DNA from: Flavobacterium sp.
GTDB lineage: Bacteria > Bacteroidota > Bacteroidia > Flavobacteriales > Flavobacteriaceae
Assembly (NCBI RefSeq): GCF_020217025.1
Contig: NZ_JAIWOF010000115.1
Coordinates: 1-19,007, forward strand
DNA: 19,007 bases
Direction of reading: 5' to 3'
A program made the translations under genes and the position numbers. Positions within the stretch are counted from its first letter, which is position 1, and each line of letters opens with the position of its first letter. The notes beneath the pieces are model-generated. The model searched no databases and was not told the origin of the DNA. It worked only from the letters and a program-made list of their open reading frames with translations. Shown piece after piece: positions 7,150-14,374 of this stretch.

Positions 7150-7524
7150 ATGAAACAATTACTAATCATATTAACTGCATTGATGTTTTTAAAGCCGATA
7201 CTTCCGGTTTTAGAGTATGCTGTGAATTATGATTACATTGTTACCAACCTTTGTGAGAACAAATCCAAACCCGAATTAAAATGTAACGGAAAGTGCCACT
7301 TGGCAAAACAATTGGCAAAAGCTTCCGAAAGTAATTCTGAAAATTCTTCTGATAAGAAAATATCTTTCGAACATACTGAAATTGTATTTTTTCAGGAAAT
7401 TCAGCCTATAGAAATTAGACAAATTTATTTTTTAAATAAAACTTCTATTGGTAACAATTATTCTAACCTTTACTTTCACTTGAATGATTGTGCCTTTTTT
7501 CATCCACCCACATTTATTTCTTAA
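7150..7524 (+). CDS. Small exported protein with Cys-x9-Cys-x3-Cys-His motif
   Basis: 124 residues. A hydrophobic N-terminus (1-21, MKQLLIILTALMFLKPILPV) is a signal or anchor; the in-frame ATG at codon 12 would break it, so the first ATG is preferred. Next comes NYDYIVTNLC (C35), then C45-N-G-K-C49-H50-L, a charged Ser/Glu/Lys stretch (55-75), and a tail with N-D-C...FHPP. I have the impression that similar small proteins occur near metal-related receptors in flavobacteria, but cannot check this. The Cys/His cluster and the copper-related genes downstream suggest a periplasmic copper-handling or redox protein; that is inference. It is the first gene after the Crp/Fnr palindrome. Confidence 0.7.
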   Translation: MKQLLIILTALMFLKPILPVLEYAVNYDYIVTNLCENKSKPELKCNGKCHLAKQLAKASESNSENSSDKKISFEHTEIVFFQEIQPIEIRQIYFLNKTSIGNNYSNLYFHLNDCAFFHPPTFIS

Positions 7525-7553
7525 TTAAATATTGGTTTTTGTTAGTTCATTTA

Positions 7554-7609
7554 CTGAATTAACCCATTCAGCTTATATCATAATTTCTCTGAAAAAATCA
7601 CATTTCAGA
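7554..7609 (+). repeat. Two successive CTGAA/TTCAG inverted repeats in the leader of the YtkA-like gene
   Basis: The 117-base gap before the lipoprotein gene contains CTGAAT (7554-7559) pairing with ATTCAG (7566-7571) and TCTGAAA (7588-7594) pairing with TTTCAGA (7603-7609). Both share the CTGAA...TTCAG core. They could be RNA hairpins that stabilise or regulate the message, or a pair of protein sites. No TAnnTTTG box was found in this gap. Confidence 0.4.
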
Positions 7610-7641
7610 TGGAATTACAATCAATTTAATTAAAAAATATA

Positions 7642-8487
7642 ATGAAAACTTCAATAAAATATATTGTAGCCATTTTTGCTATGGCCTTAACTTTCGTGTC
7701 TTGTTCAAACGATGATGAAACTACTGTAAATGAATTAGACGGAATTACTAAATTTAAAGAAATCACTAACGATACTCATACTATTGAATTGTATTCTCAC
7801 ATGGGAAGTTTAGAACAAGGATACAACGAAATTAGCTTAAGAATTAAAGACAACACCACAGATAAATACATTAAAAATGCCGAAGTGAGTTGGTCTCCAT
7901 TAATGCACATGGCTATGATGACGCATTCATGTCCCTATTCAGCAGTAGAAAAAGTAACTGAAAATGGAACTTTATACGAAGGTTATATTATGTTCCAAAT
8001 GGCTCAAAATGATACGGAATATTGGGACTTAAAAATCGATTACACAATTAATGGTGTAGATTATACGGTAACTTCTGTACTTGATGTGCCAGCTTCTGCA
8101 AAACGTAAAGTAAATACATTCACAGGTTCAGATGGTGTTAAGTATTTAGTGGCTTATATTGAGCCTCATCATCCAAAAGTAGCCATCAATGATATGAAAG
8201 TTGGCGTTTGGAAAATGCAAAACATGATGACGTTCCCAGTTGTAGATGGTTACACCGTAAAAATCGACCCAAGAATGCCAAGTATGGGAAATCATACCTC
8301 TCCAAATAACGTTCATGCAACACAAACACTTGCTGGTGGATTATATGATGGGAAATTATCGTTAACCATGACAGGTTATTGGAAAATCAACTTACAATTA
8401 GCTGACGCAGAAGGAACTATCTTAAAAGGAGAAGAAATCACAGAAACAGTTACTGCTAGTAGTATTTTCTTCGAAATCGAATTTTAA
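7642..8487 (+). CDS. Met/His-rich lipoprotein with two YtkA/FixH-like domains
   Basis: 281 residues. Lipobox LTFVSC (C21) makes it a surface or periplasmic lipoprotein. Two beta-sandwich domains follow: about 42-150 and 165-275; the second ends with DPRMPSMGNH...GLYDGKLSLTMTGYW, close to the YtkA-like pattern. Potential soft-metal ligands cluster at M88-H-M90-A-M92-M93, H95, C97, H176-H177, M192, M195-M196, M212, M215, H218 and H225. Next to an OprC/NosA-like receptor gene this points to copper capture on the outer membrane, perhaps handing copper to the receptor; the direct role is inference. A strong hairpin follows the stop codon, only 14 bases before the receptor gene. Confidence 0.75.
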   Translation: MKTSIKYIVAIFAMALTFVSCSNDDETTVNELDGITKFKEITNDTHTIELYSHMGSLEQGYNEISLRIKDNTTDKYIKNAEVSWSPLMHMAMMTHSCPYSAVEKVTENGTLYEGYIMFQMAQNDTEYWDLKIDYTINGVDYTVTSVLDVPASAKRKVNTFTGSDGVKYLVAYIEPHHPKVAINDMKVGVWKMQNMMTFPVVDGYTVKIDPRMPSMGNHTSPNNVHATQTLAGGLYDGKLSLTMTGYWKINLQLADAEGTILKGEEITETVTASSIFFEIEF

Positions 8488-8498
8488 TTTTTACTTAT

Positions 8499-8534
8499 AA
8501 AAAAGGTCGTTATGACATTATAATGACCTTTTTT
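8499..8534 (+). terminator. Strong hairpin between lipoprotein and TonB receptor genes
   Basis: A 15-base stem (8499-8513 with 8520-8534, one G-T pair) with AAAAAAGGTC on the left and GACCTTTTTT on the right, closed by a six-base loop. It has the form of an intrinsic terminator. The receptor ATG at 8549 is only 14 bases away with no room for a promoter, so the receptor is probably expressed by read-through. Confidence 0.8.
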
Positions 8535-8548
8535 AAAACTTTTATATC

Positions 8549-10534
8549 ATGAAAAAATTAATAGTATTTTTTCTGTCACTTTCGTTTTGTTTTACTTTTA
8601 GTCAAGAAGCGGATTCTATCAAAACCAAAGAACTTAAAGAAGTTTTAGTGGTAGGAACAAAAGCAACTTTGCACGAAAAACAAACTAAAACACTCGCTAC
8701 TTTAGACGAATTTTTACAAAAATCAACCAAAGTAGATTTAATCAAAAGAGGTGCTTATGCTTGGGAACCCATCATCAACGGAATGGCAACTGAACGAACC
8801 GTAGTTACGATTGATGGAATGCGAATCTTTGGTGCTTGTACCGATAAAATGGACCCTGTAACTTCCTATGTTGAAGTTTCTAATTTGTCAGAAGCTACCA
8901 TTTCTTCAGGACAACAAGGTAGTTGTCATGGCAATACAATTGGTGGTTCTATCGATTTAAAAAGAAGCCAACGTCAATTTACCAATGCAGGTTGGGAATT
9001 CTTTGTTAACTCAGGTTATGAAACGAATAATCAGCAAAAAATCATAGGTTCTGCCATCAATTATGCTGATAGTTTATTTTATGTGGATACCGATGTGATG
9101 TTTCGAGATGCCGAAAATTATAAAGCAGGGAATAACAAAGAAATTCAGTTTTCACAGTTCAGAAAACTCAATCTTTCTGCTACTTCGGGCTACCGATTGG
9201 CGCCTAATAAAAACATTGAAGCTTCTGTAATTTTTGATAGAGCTACCGATGTTGGTTATCCTGCGTTACCAATGGATGTTTCGTTGGCGGAAGCTTTGAT
9301 TACTTCAGTAAAATTCAATTACAAACCTAATTTGGAGCAAATCGATAATTGGGAAACCAAACTCTATTTCAATACGATTACGCACACTATGGACGATACA
9401 AAACGTCCTGTTGTTCCTATTCATATGGATATGCCAGGTTGGAGCGATACCTATGGTTTTTATTCCAAAGTAAATGGGAAATACAAAAAGCATCAATTTT
9501 TAGCTAATTTGAATTCGTTTTACAATCGTTCCGTTGCCGAAATGACGATGTATCCATCTGATCCAAACGAAAACTTAATGTTTATGTACACTTGGCCTGA
9601 TGTTCGCACGTTGTATGCTGGAATTTATTTGGAAGATAATTTCGAAATCAATTGTCATTCTAATTTGAAATTCACTACCAATTTAGGGTTTCATAATAAC
9701 AATGTAGCTAGTGATTTCGGCTTACAAAGTTTGCAGATTTTTTATCCTGAAATGGAAGCTTCAAAATCTCGATTCCTAAAAAGTTTTTCAACTAATTATT
9801 TCTACAACAAAGACGGAATTTCGTATGGATTCGGAATGGGGTATGGCGAACGCGCTCCATCAGTTTCAGAAGGGTATGGGTTTTATTTATTCAACAGTTT
9901 TGATGGATTTGATTACATCGGAAACCCCAATTTAAAAAACGAAAAATCATTAGAAGGAAATGCCAATATTGGTTTCAAAAATGCGAAATGGCAAACTAAA
10001 TTATCAGCATCATATTTTCACATTTACGATTATATCATCGGAATTCCTGATGCTTCGGTAGCGCCTATGACTATTGGTGCTAATGGAATAAAAGTGTATA
10101 CCGCTTTAGATTATGCGACTATTTTATCTTCCGATTTTACAGTGAGTTATCAATTATCTGATTTCTGGATTTGGAAAGGCCAATTCGTCTATAACTTAGG
10201 AAAAGACAATGAGAATAACGGATTGCCTTTTATGAGTCCCTTTAATTACATGACTTCTTTAGGATTTAGACCAGGAAAATTTAGTTCGGAATTACAACTA
10301 AAAGGAAATGCCACACAAACCGAATACAACGCTTTTTATGGTGAAGACAAAACACCTGATTATGCAATTGTAAATGTTAATTTAGGTTATAAATTCATTT
10401 TTGAAAAATCAAAAATGATTGTAAATACAGGTGTTGAAAACATCTTCGATGCCAATTATACGACTTACACCGATTGGAAAAATCTTCCAAGAATGGGACG
10501 AAATATCTTTATTAATTTGATGTTTCAGTTTTAA
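8549..10534 (+). CDS. TonB-dependent copper receptor, OprC/NosA-like
   Basis: 661 residues: signal peptide 1-18, a TonB-box-like segment with KEVLVVGTK (30-38), a plug domain to about 140 (IDGMRIFGAC, SSGQQGSCHGNTIGGSIDL), then a 22-strand-type barrel ending in the aromatic terminus LMFQF. Two motifs are telling: C97-T-D-K-M101 in the plug and H279-T-M281 in the barrel. These match the CxxxM and HxM halves of the copper site described for OprC of Pseudomonas aeruginosa; NosA of Pseudomonas stutzeri, an OprC relative, is needed to make copper-replete NosZ. Further Met-rich loops (HMDMPGW, MTMYPSD, LMFMY) fit copper. Its location a few kilobases from nosZ supports copper import for denitrification enzymes. 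Confidence 0.85.
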   Translation: MKKLIVFFLSLSFCFTFSQEADSIKTKELKEVLVVGTKATLHEKQTKTLATLDEFLQKSTKVDLIKRGAYAWEPIINGMATERTVVTIDGMRIFGACTDKMDPVTSYVEVSNLSEATISSGQQGSCHGNTIGGSIDLKRSQRQFTNAGWEFFVNSGYETNNQQKIIGSAINYADSLFYVDTDVMFRDAENYKAGNNKEIQFSQFRKLNLSATSGYRLAPNKNIEASVIFDRATDVGYPALPMDVSLAEALITSVKFNYKPNLEQIDNWETKLYFNTITHTMDDTKRPVVPIHMDMPGWSDTYGFYSKVNGKYKKHQFLANLNSFYNRSVAEMTMYPSDPNENLMFMYTWPDVRTLYAGIYLEDNFEINCHSNLKFTTNLGFHNNNVASDFGLQSLQIFYPEMEASKSRFLKSFSTNYFYNKDGISYGFGMGYGERAPSVSEGYGFYLFNSFDGFDYIGNPNLKNEKSLEGNANIGFKNAKWQTKLSASYFHIYDYIIGIPDASVAPMTIGANGIKVYTALDYATILSSDFTVSYQLSDFWIWKGQFVYNLGKDNENNGLPFMSPFNYMTSLGFRPGKFSSELQLKGNATQTEYNAFYGEDKTPDYAIVNVNLGYKFIFEKSKMIVNTGVENIFDANYTTYTDWKNLPRMGRNIFINLMFQF

Positions 10535-10561
10535 AAATACTACAAATTAGAAGAATTGGTT

Positions 10562-10999
10562 TTATAGCGATTTCAAGAAAGTTTCTCCTGACTTAATTCC
10601 CAAAGCTAATTCTTCTAAATTCGTGGTTTCTAGCATATGCGCTAGTTCATTACGAATACTTTTAAATTTATCATGCACTGGACAAGGATGTGTTTCAGAA
10701 CATTGCGATAATCCTAATCCACAACCATGGAAAACGGCATCGCCATCAATGGCATCTACAATTTCAACTAAGAAAGTCTTTTTAATTCTTTTTATCGGAA
10801 TATAAAATCCACCATTTACCCCTTTTACCGATTCGATAATTCCAGCTTTTACAAGTATTTGTAAAATTTTAGCTGTAAACGCTTGTGGCGAATCGATTTC
10901 TTTGGCGATATCAACAAAACCTACCTTTTTTTCTTCTAAGGAATGTTTTGCAATAAATATGGTAGCTTTTATAGCATAATTGCATGATTTTGAAAACAT
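10562..10999 (-). CDS. Rrf2-family regulator (NsrR/IscR-like), copy 1
   Basis: 145 residues from the ATG at 10999 (MFSKSCNYAIKATIF). An upstream ATG at 11041 would add 14 residues unlike the family and would overlap the -7 box, so I reject it. A winged helix-turn-helix fills 1-70 (AFTAKILQILVKAGIIESVKG), and the wing Gly cluster VNGGF is present. C93, C100 and C106 form the Cys triad that holds a [2Fe-2S] or [4Fe-4S] cluster in NsrR and IscR. It sits 92 bases downstream of norB with its own promoter, and shares layout with the second Rrf2 gene at 15347. Control of NO-response genes is likely from context, not proven. Confidence 0.9.
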   Translation of the reverse strand: MFSKSCNYAIKATIFIAKHSLEEKKVGFVDIAKEIDSPQAFTAKILQILVKAGIIESVKGVNGGFYIPIKRIKKTFLVEIVDAIDGDAVFHGCGLGLSQCSETHPCPVHDKFKSIRNELAHMLETTNLEELALGIKSGETFLKSL

Positions 11000-11030
11000 A
11001 AGCAACGATAAATTTGAAAGAATTAAAGGC

Positions 11031-11073
11031 CAAATATACAATGGAATTATGATATTTTACCTGATTTTATCAT
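11031..11073 (-). promoter_or_regulatory. Promoter and inverted repeat upstream of Rrf2 copy 1
   Basis: On the minus strand TATATTTG (11031-11038) matches the -7 consensus TAnnTTTG. Upstream, ATGATA (11049-11054) and TATCAT (11068-11073) form an inverted repeat centred about 35 bases before the expected start, over the -33 region. That position suits a repressor site, possibly autoregulation. Confidence 0.5.
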
Positions 11074-11091
11074 CGTATTTTTAGGATAAAT

Positions 11092-12417
11092 TTATTCCTC
11101 AATCTTCAATTCATTTTTCTTCCAAGATTGAATAAACAGATATATGAAGAAACTCGCCATACTAAACATTAAAATTGTTCCCAAAATGATGAAAAGTAAA
11201 ACCCAATTTCCACTGGAACTACTCATTTTGCTGAAGCTTTCCGAAGTCAATCCAGCTTGCCAAATTGCTCGTTGAACGCCCATTCCAATTAAGGAAATTA
11301 AAAAAAGTAATAAGGTAACTTGTACAATCCAAAACGCAATGCTACCATACAATCGCCATTTTGCTGAGTTAAATGTTGGTTTAATAAAATAGAAAACACC
11401 CGCCAAAATAATCATCGTGTTAATTCCAATGGTAGTTCCCATAGCATGCGCCACCGTTATATGCGTTCCGTGGGTGTATAAGTTGATGGCTGGAATTGAC
11501 ATAAATAAGGCAAGGGTTAAGTTTATTGTTATCCAATAATCAGAAGCCATTAAAAAGCGATAAGGGAAAAAGTAGTAAAATTGTTTGTTTTCTTTGATTT
11601 GTTGGCTCCATTTGTAAAAAATACGAATCAAAATAATCCATTCGGTCATGCTCACTGCGTAGGCAATGTAATGAATGTATTTTTCGGTTGGAAGCAAGTA
11701 AATATGGTGTCCCCAATTGAACATCAAATTAAACATTCCTAGAAAATACATCGCAAAAGACAGTTTTTGATAGGACGATTTTTCATCGCCACTAATTTTT
11801 TCCATCAAATAAAAAGCAACGCCATAAATAATTTGATTAATAGCGCCTACGAGCGAACCATTTACTTTCCACTGAATCGTCATATCAGCAATGAAATGTT
11901 GTCTGAAATAAGGAAAAATCCACAAATAGTTTTCTATAAAAGTAATAATAAAGAAGATAATTCCAGTGAGCCACATCCAATAATAGACGGGCCATTTCAT
12001 AGAAAATCCAACCTGATGCAGATAGAAAACTAAGAAAACAATAAAGGAAACAAAGATCGGTAAAGCCCAAATGGGATTGAATTCCCAATATTCTCTTCCA
12101 CCAAAATCACCTGTAAAATAGCTATAAAAAATTCCAAGTAAAGCAATTACCCAAAGTGAAAAATGCAAGTATTGTAAAAAAGTTCCAAAACGTGTGGTTT
12201 TCATTTTTGCAATAATCAGTGTTACAAAACCCAATCCAGCAGTTATAATCCCTAAATATGCACTACTCACATGAAGCGGACGAAGCGATAAAAATCCCAT
12301 AACACCCGATTTTGGTTGGGTTATGCGATAACTTTCGGAAGCTAAATGTCCAAAAAACAAACCTAAAACAAACAGTATAAGAGCTACTCTGATGAGCCAA
12401 ATTCCAAAATTCTTCAT
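11092..12417 (-). CDS. norB: NorB-like haem-copper oxidase subunit I with non-canonical active site
   Basis: 441 residues, about 12 helices, the size of cNOR NorB. H49 (LRPLHVSS) matches a low-spin haem ligand; G-H237-H238 are two FeB/CuB ligands; E259 matches the Glu of the LEP motif; H324 in THGTHITVAH matches the haem b3 ligand. Ungapped alignment by eye with Pseudomonas NorB through H237-H238 places N186 where NorB has the third FeB His (H207), V190 where it has the catalytic Glu (E211) and N194 at E215. M326 replaces the second low-spin haem His (H349). NorC precedes it, overlapping by four bases. NO reduction is the likely role, but the altered site allows an alternative NOR family, an NO dismutase-like enzyme or something new. 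Confidence 0.8.
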   Translation of the reverse strand: MKNFGIWLIRVALILFVLGLFFGHLASESYRITQPKSGVMGFLSLRPLHVSSAYLGIITAGLGFVTLIIAKMKTTRFGTFLQYLHFSLWVIALLGIFYSYFTGDFGGREYWEFNPIWALPIFVSFIVFLVFYLHQVGFSMKWPVYYWMWLTGIIFFIITFIENYLWIFPYFRQHFIADMTIQWKVNGSLVGAINQIIYGVAFYLMEKISGDEKSSYQKLSFAMYFLGMFNLMFNWGHHIYLLPTEKYIHYIAYAVSMTEWIILIRIFYKWSQQIKENKQFYYFFPYRFLMASDYWITINLTLALFMSIPAINLYTHGTHITVAHAMGTTIGINTMIILAGVFYFIKPTFNSAKWRLYGSIAFWIVQVTLLLFLISLIGMGVQRAIWQAGLTSESFSKMSSSSGNWVLLFIILGTILMFSMASFFIYLFIQSWKKNELKIEE

Positions 12418-12845
12418 TTCTTTTCTAAACTAAAAGTTCCTATTATTTCAGGTTGGTAATCTTGCGGATTTGATGTTCCTGTGGCATCTACATTTTTTAA
12501 GAAGTGTAAAAGCGCTTTCATTTCGTCATCCGAAATTTTAAAAGCAGGCATTTGTTTTACTCCCGATTTTATAATGCCTTTGATATACGCTTCATTGTTG
12601 GCAGTTCTAGAATACACATTCGTTAAATCCGGACCCAAATAACCGCCTAAGCCATACAATTGATGACACGTATGGCAGTTGTATTTTTGCCAAACCAATC
12701 GACCTTCAGCTACTAAATGAAGTTCTTTTTCAGAATAGGGCGTTGGGCTAAAAAGTGGAATGGCATAAATCCAAATGCTAAACGTTAGAAAACAAACGAT
12801 AAGCAACAAAAAAATGCGTTTTGGATGAGCAAATAGATTCAGCAT
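12414..12845 (-). CDS. norC: NorC-like membrane-anchored cytochrome c
   Basis: 143 residues. One N-terminal membrane helix (about 10-31) anchors a periplasmic cytochrome c domain. The haem site is C57-H-T-C60-H61, and M99 in VKQMPAF is the probable sixth ligand. QLYGLGGYLGPDLTNVYSR after the haem site is the conserved NorC stretch. It delivers electrons to the NorB-like subunit, whose gene overlaps its end by four bases. Its own ATG overlaps the nadB stop by one base (TAATG), which ties the nor pair tightly to NAD synthesis genes. Confidence 0.92.
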   Translation of the reverse strand: MLNLFAHPKRIFLLLIVCFLTFSIWIYAIPLFSPTPYSEKELHLVAEGRLVWQKYNCHTCHQLYGLGGYLGPDLTNVYSRTANNEAYIKGIIKSGVKQMPAFKISDDEMKALLHFLKNVDATGTSNPQDYQPEIIGTFSLEKK

Positions 12846-14368
12846 TACGAAATAGTTTTTTCTTTTTTAACCGATTTTACGCGGTATCTTTTGGGTAAAC
12901 AATCTTTTAAAATAATTTCTGCGGTTTGAATCAAATTATAAGTTTCACATAAAAACGGATGCGAATCATAATTTTTGAACTTCATTTTGAAGCGTTTGCT
13001 CATTTCGGTGACCATTTCATATACTTTTTCGGTATTTTTTCCAGAAGTGTACAAAGCATCGTATTTCATGAAATGTTGCAGTTGGTTTTTGAATTGCAAA
13101 ATTTGGTCGTGATGAATGTTTTTATAACGAATTGGCGTAATTTCAGACTTATTTAATTTAATAGCATCTATTGATGAAGTCAAATAATTCGCTAAATCAT
13201 GCGCATAAACAATCGCTTCTAATAATGAATTCGAAGCCAATCGATTAGCACCATGAAGTCCGGTGTGCGAACATTCTCCAATAGCGAACAATTGTTTAAT
13301 AGAAGTAGCACCCATTTCATCCACGACAATTCCGCCACATTGATAATGCGCTGCTGGAATTATCGGAATTAAATCTTTGGAAACATCAATGCCATTTTCA
13401 AAACAATAGTTGTAAACCTTTGGAAATTTTGTTTTAAACGTCTCTATCGGCAAATGTCTTACATCGAGCCAAACGTGTTGCGAATGTTCCTTTTTCATTT
13501 GATCCGAAATGGCTTTTGAAACGATATCTCGAGTTGCTAATTCGCCATCAGGATGATATTGAAAAACAAAACATTCCATTTTTTGATTCAAAATATGAGC
13601 TCCAAATCCTCGAATGGCTTCAGTAATTAAGAAAGCTTGACTTTTATTAGGTTCGTAAAGTGCTGTGGGATGAAATTGAATGTATTTCATTTTGTCCAAT
13701 TTTGCTCCCGCTCGATACGCCATTGCCACACCATCTCCCGTAGAAACAAACGGATTTGAAGTCACACCAAACACTTGCCCAGAACCACCGGTAGCCAAAA
13801 CAGTTGCTTTTGCTACGATGGAAGTCACTTCACTTTTTTTATCAAATCCGATGATTCCGATGCATTTTTGATTGTCTAGTAATACATCTGTTGCAAAAAA
13901 GGAAGTTCTGATGGTAACATTCGGTAAATTCTGAACGACTTGAATCAACTTGGTTTCAATTTCCAGTCCTGTTTTGTCTTTGTGATGTACAATGCGGTTT
14001 TGGGAGTGACCGCCTTCTAATCCTAAATCCAATTCTCCTGAATTATTCTTGTCTAGTTCCACGCCCCATTGAATCAATTCTTGAAGTCGGGCAGGAGCTT
14101 CTGTAATTACGTGTTCGACTACTTTTTTATCGCAAATGCCTTTTCCAGCAAGTAAAGTGTCTTGAATATGTTGTTGGTAACTGTCTTTGATAAAATCGTG
14201 TACTACGGCAATTCCGCCTTGTGCGTAATACGTATTGCACTCGTCTATGGAGGTTTTGCTAAGTAAGGTAATTTGTAGGTTCGGATTTTGCTCGCTGAGA
14301 TATTTCGCTAGAGATAATCCAGCTAATCCTGTGCCTACTATAAGTATATCGGTTTCTAAATTTTGCAT
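12845..14368 (-). CDS. nadB: L-aspartate oxidase NadB
   Basis: 507 residues, full length. It oxidises L-aspartate to iminoaspartate, first step of de novo NAD synthesis, with FAD; the family can use O2 or fumarate as acceptor, so it works without oxygen. The FAD dinucleotide fold DILIVGTGLAGLSLAKYL (7-24), the flavin loop YYAQGGIAVV, IQFHPTALY, and the C-terminal GECSHTGLHGANRLASNS block are all visible. It lies between nadA (6 bases upstream) and norC (1-base overlap) on the same strand. Complete, no odd features apart from being coupled to nor genes. Confidence 0.95.
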   Translation of the reverse strand: MQNLETDILIVGTGLAGLSLAKYLSEQNPNLQITLLSKTSIDECNTYYAQGGIAVVHDFIKDSYQQHIQDTLLAGKGICDKKVVEHVITEAPARLQELIQWGVELDKNNSGELDLGLEGGHSQNRIVHHKDKTGLEIETKLIQVVQNLPNVTIRTSFFATDVLLDNQKCIGIIGFDKKSEVTSIVAKATVLATGGSGQVFGVTSNPFVSTGDGVAMAYRAGAKLDKMKYIQFHPTALYEPNKSQAFLITEAIRGFGAHILNQKMECFVFQYHPDGELATRDIVSKAISDQMKKEHSQHVWLDVRHLPIETFKTKFPKVYNYCFENGIDVSKDLIPIIPAAHYQCGGIVVDEMGATSIKQLFAIGECSHTGLHGANRLASNSLLEAIVYAHDLANYLTSSIDAIKLNKSEITPIRYKNIHHDQILQFKNQLQHFMKYDALYTSGKNTEKVYEMVTEMSKRFKMKFKNYDSHPFLCETYNLIQTAEIILKDCLPKRYRVKSVKKEKTIS

Positions 14369-14374
14369 GATGTT

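Noticed and set aside
7038..7232. 64-residue open frame spanning the Crp/Fnr palindrome
   Set aside because: It covers the promoter region and the 5' end of the well-supported Cys protein in another frame, and its sequence shows no signal or domain.
10535..10561. Terminator between the receptor gene and Rrf2 copy 1
   Set aside because: Only a weak imperfect pairing (CAAATT with AATTGG); no solid stem or T tract.
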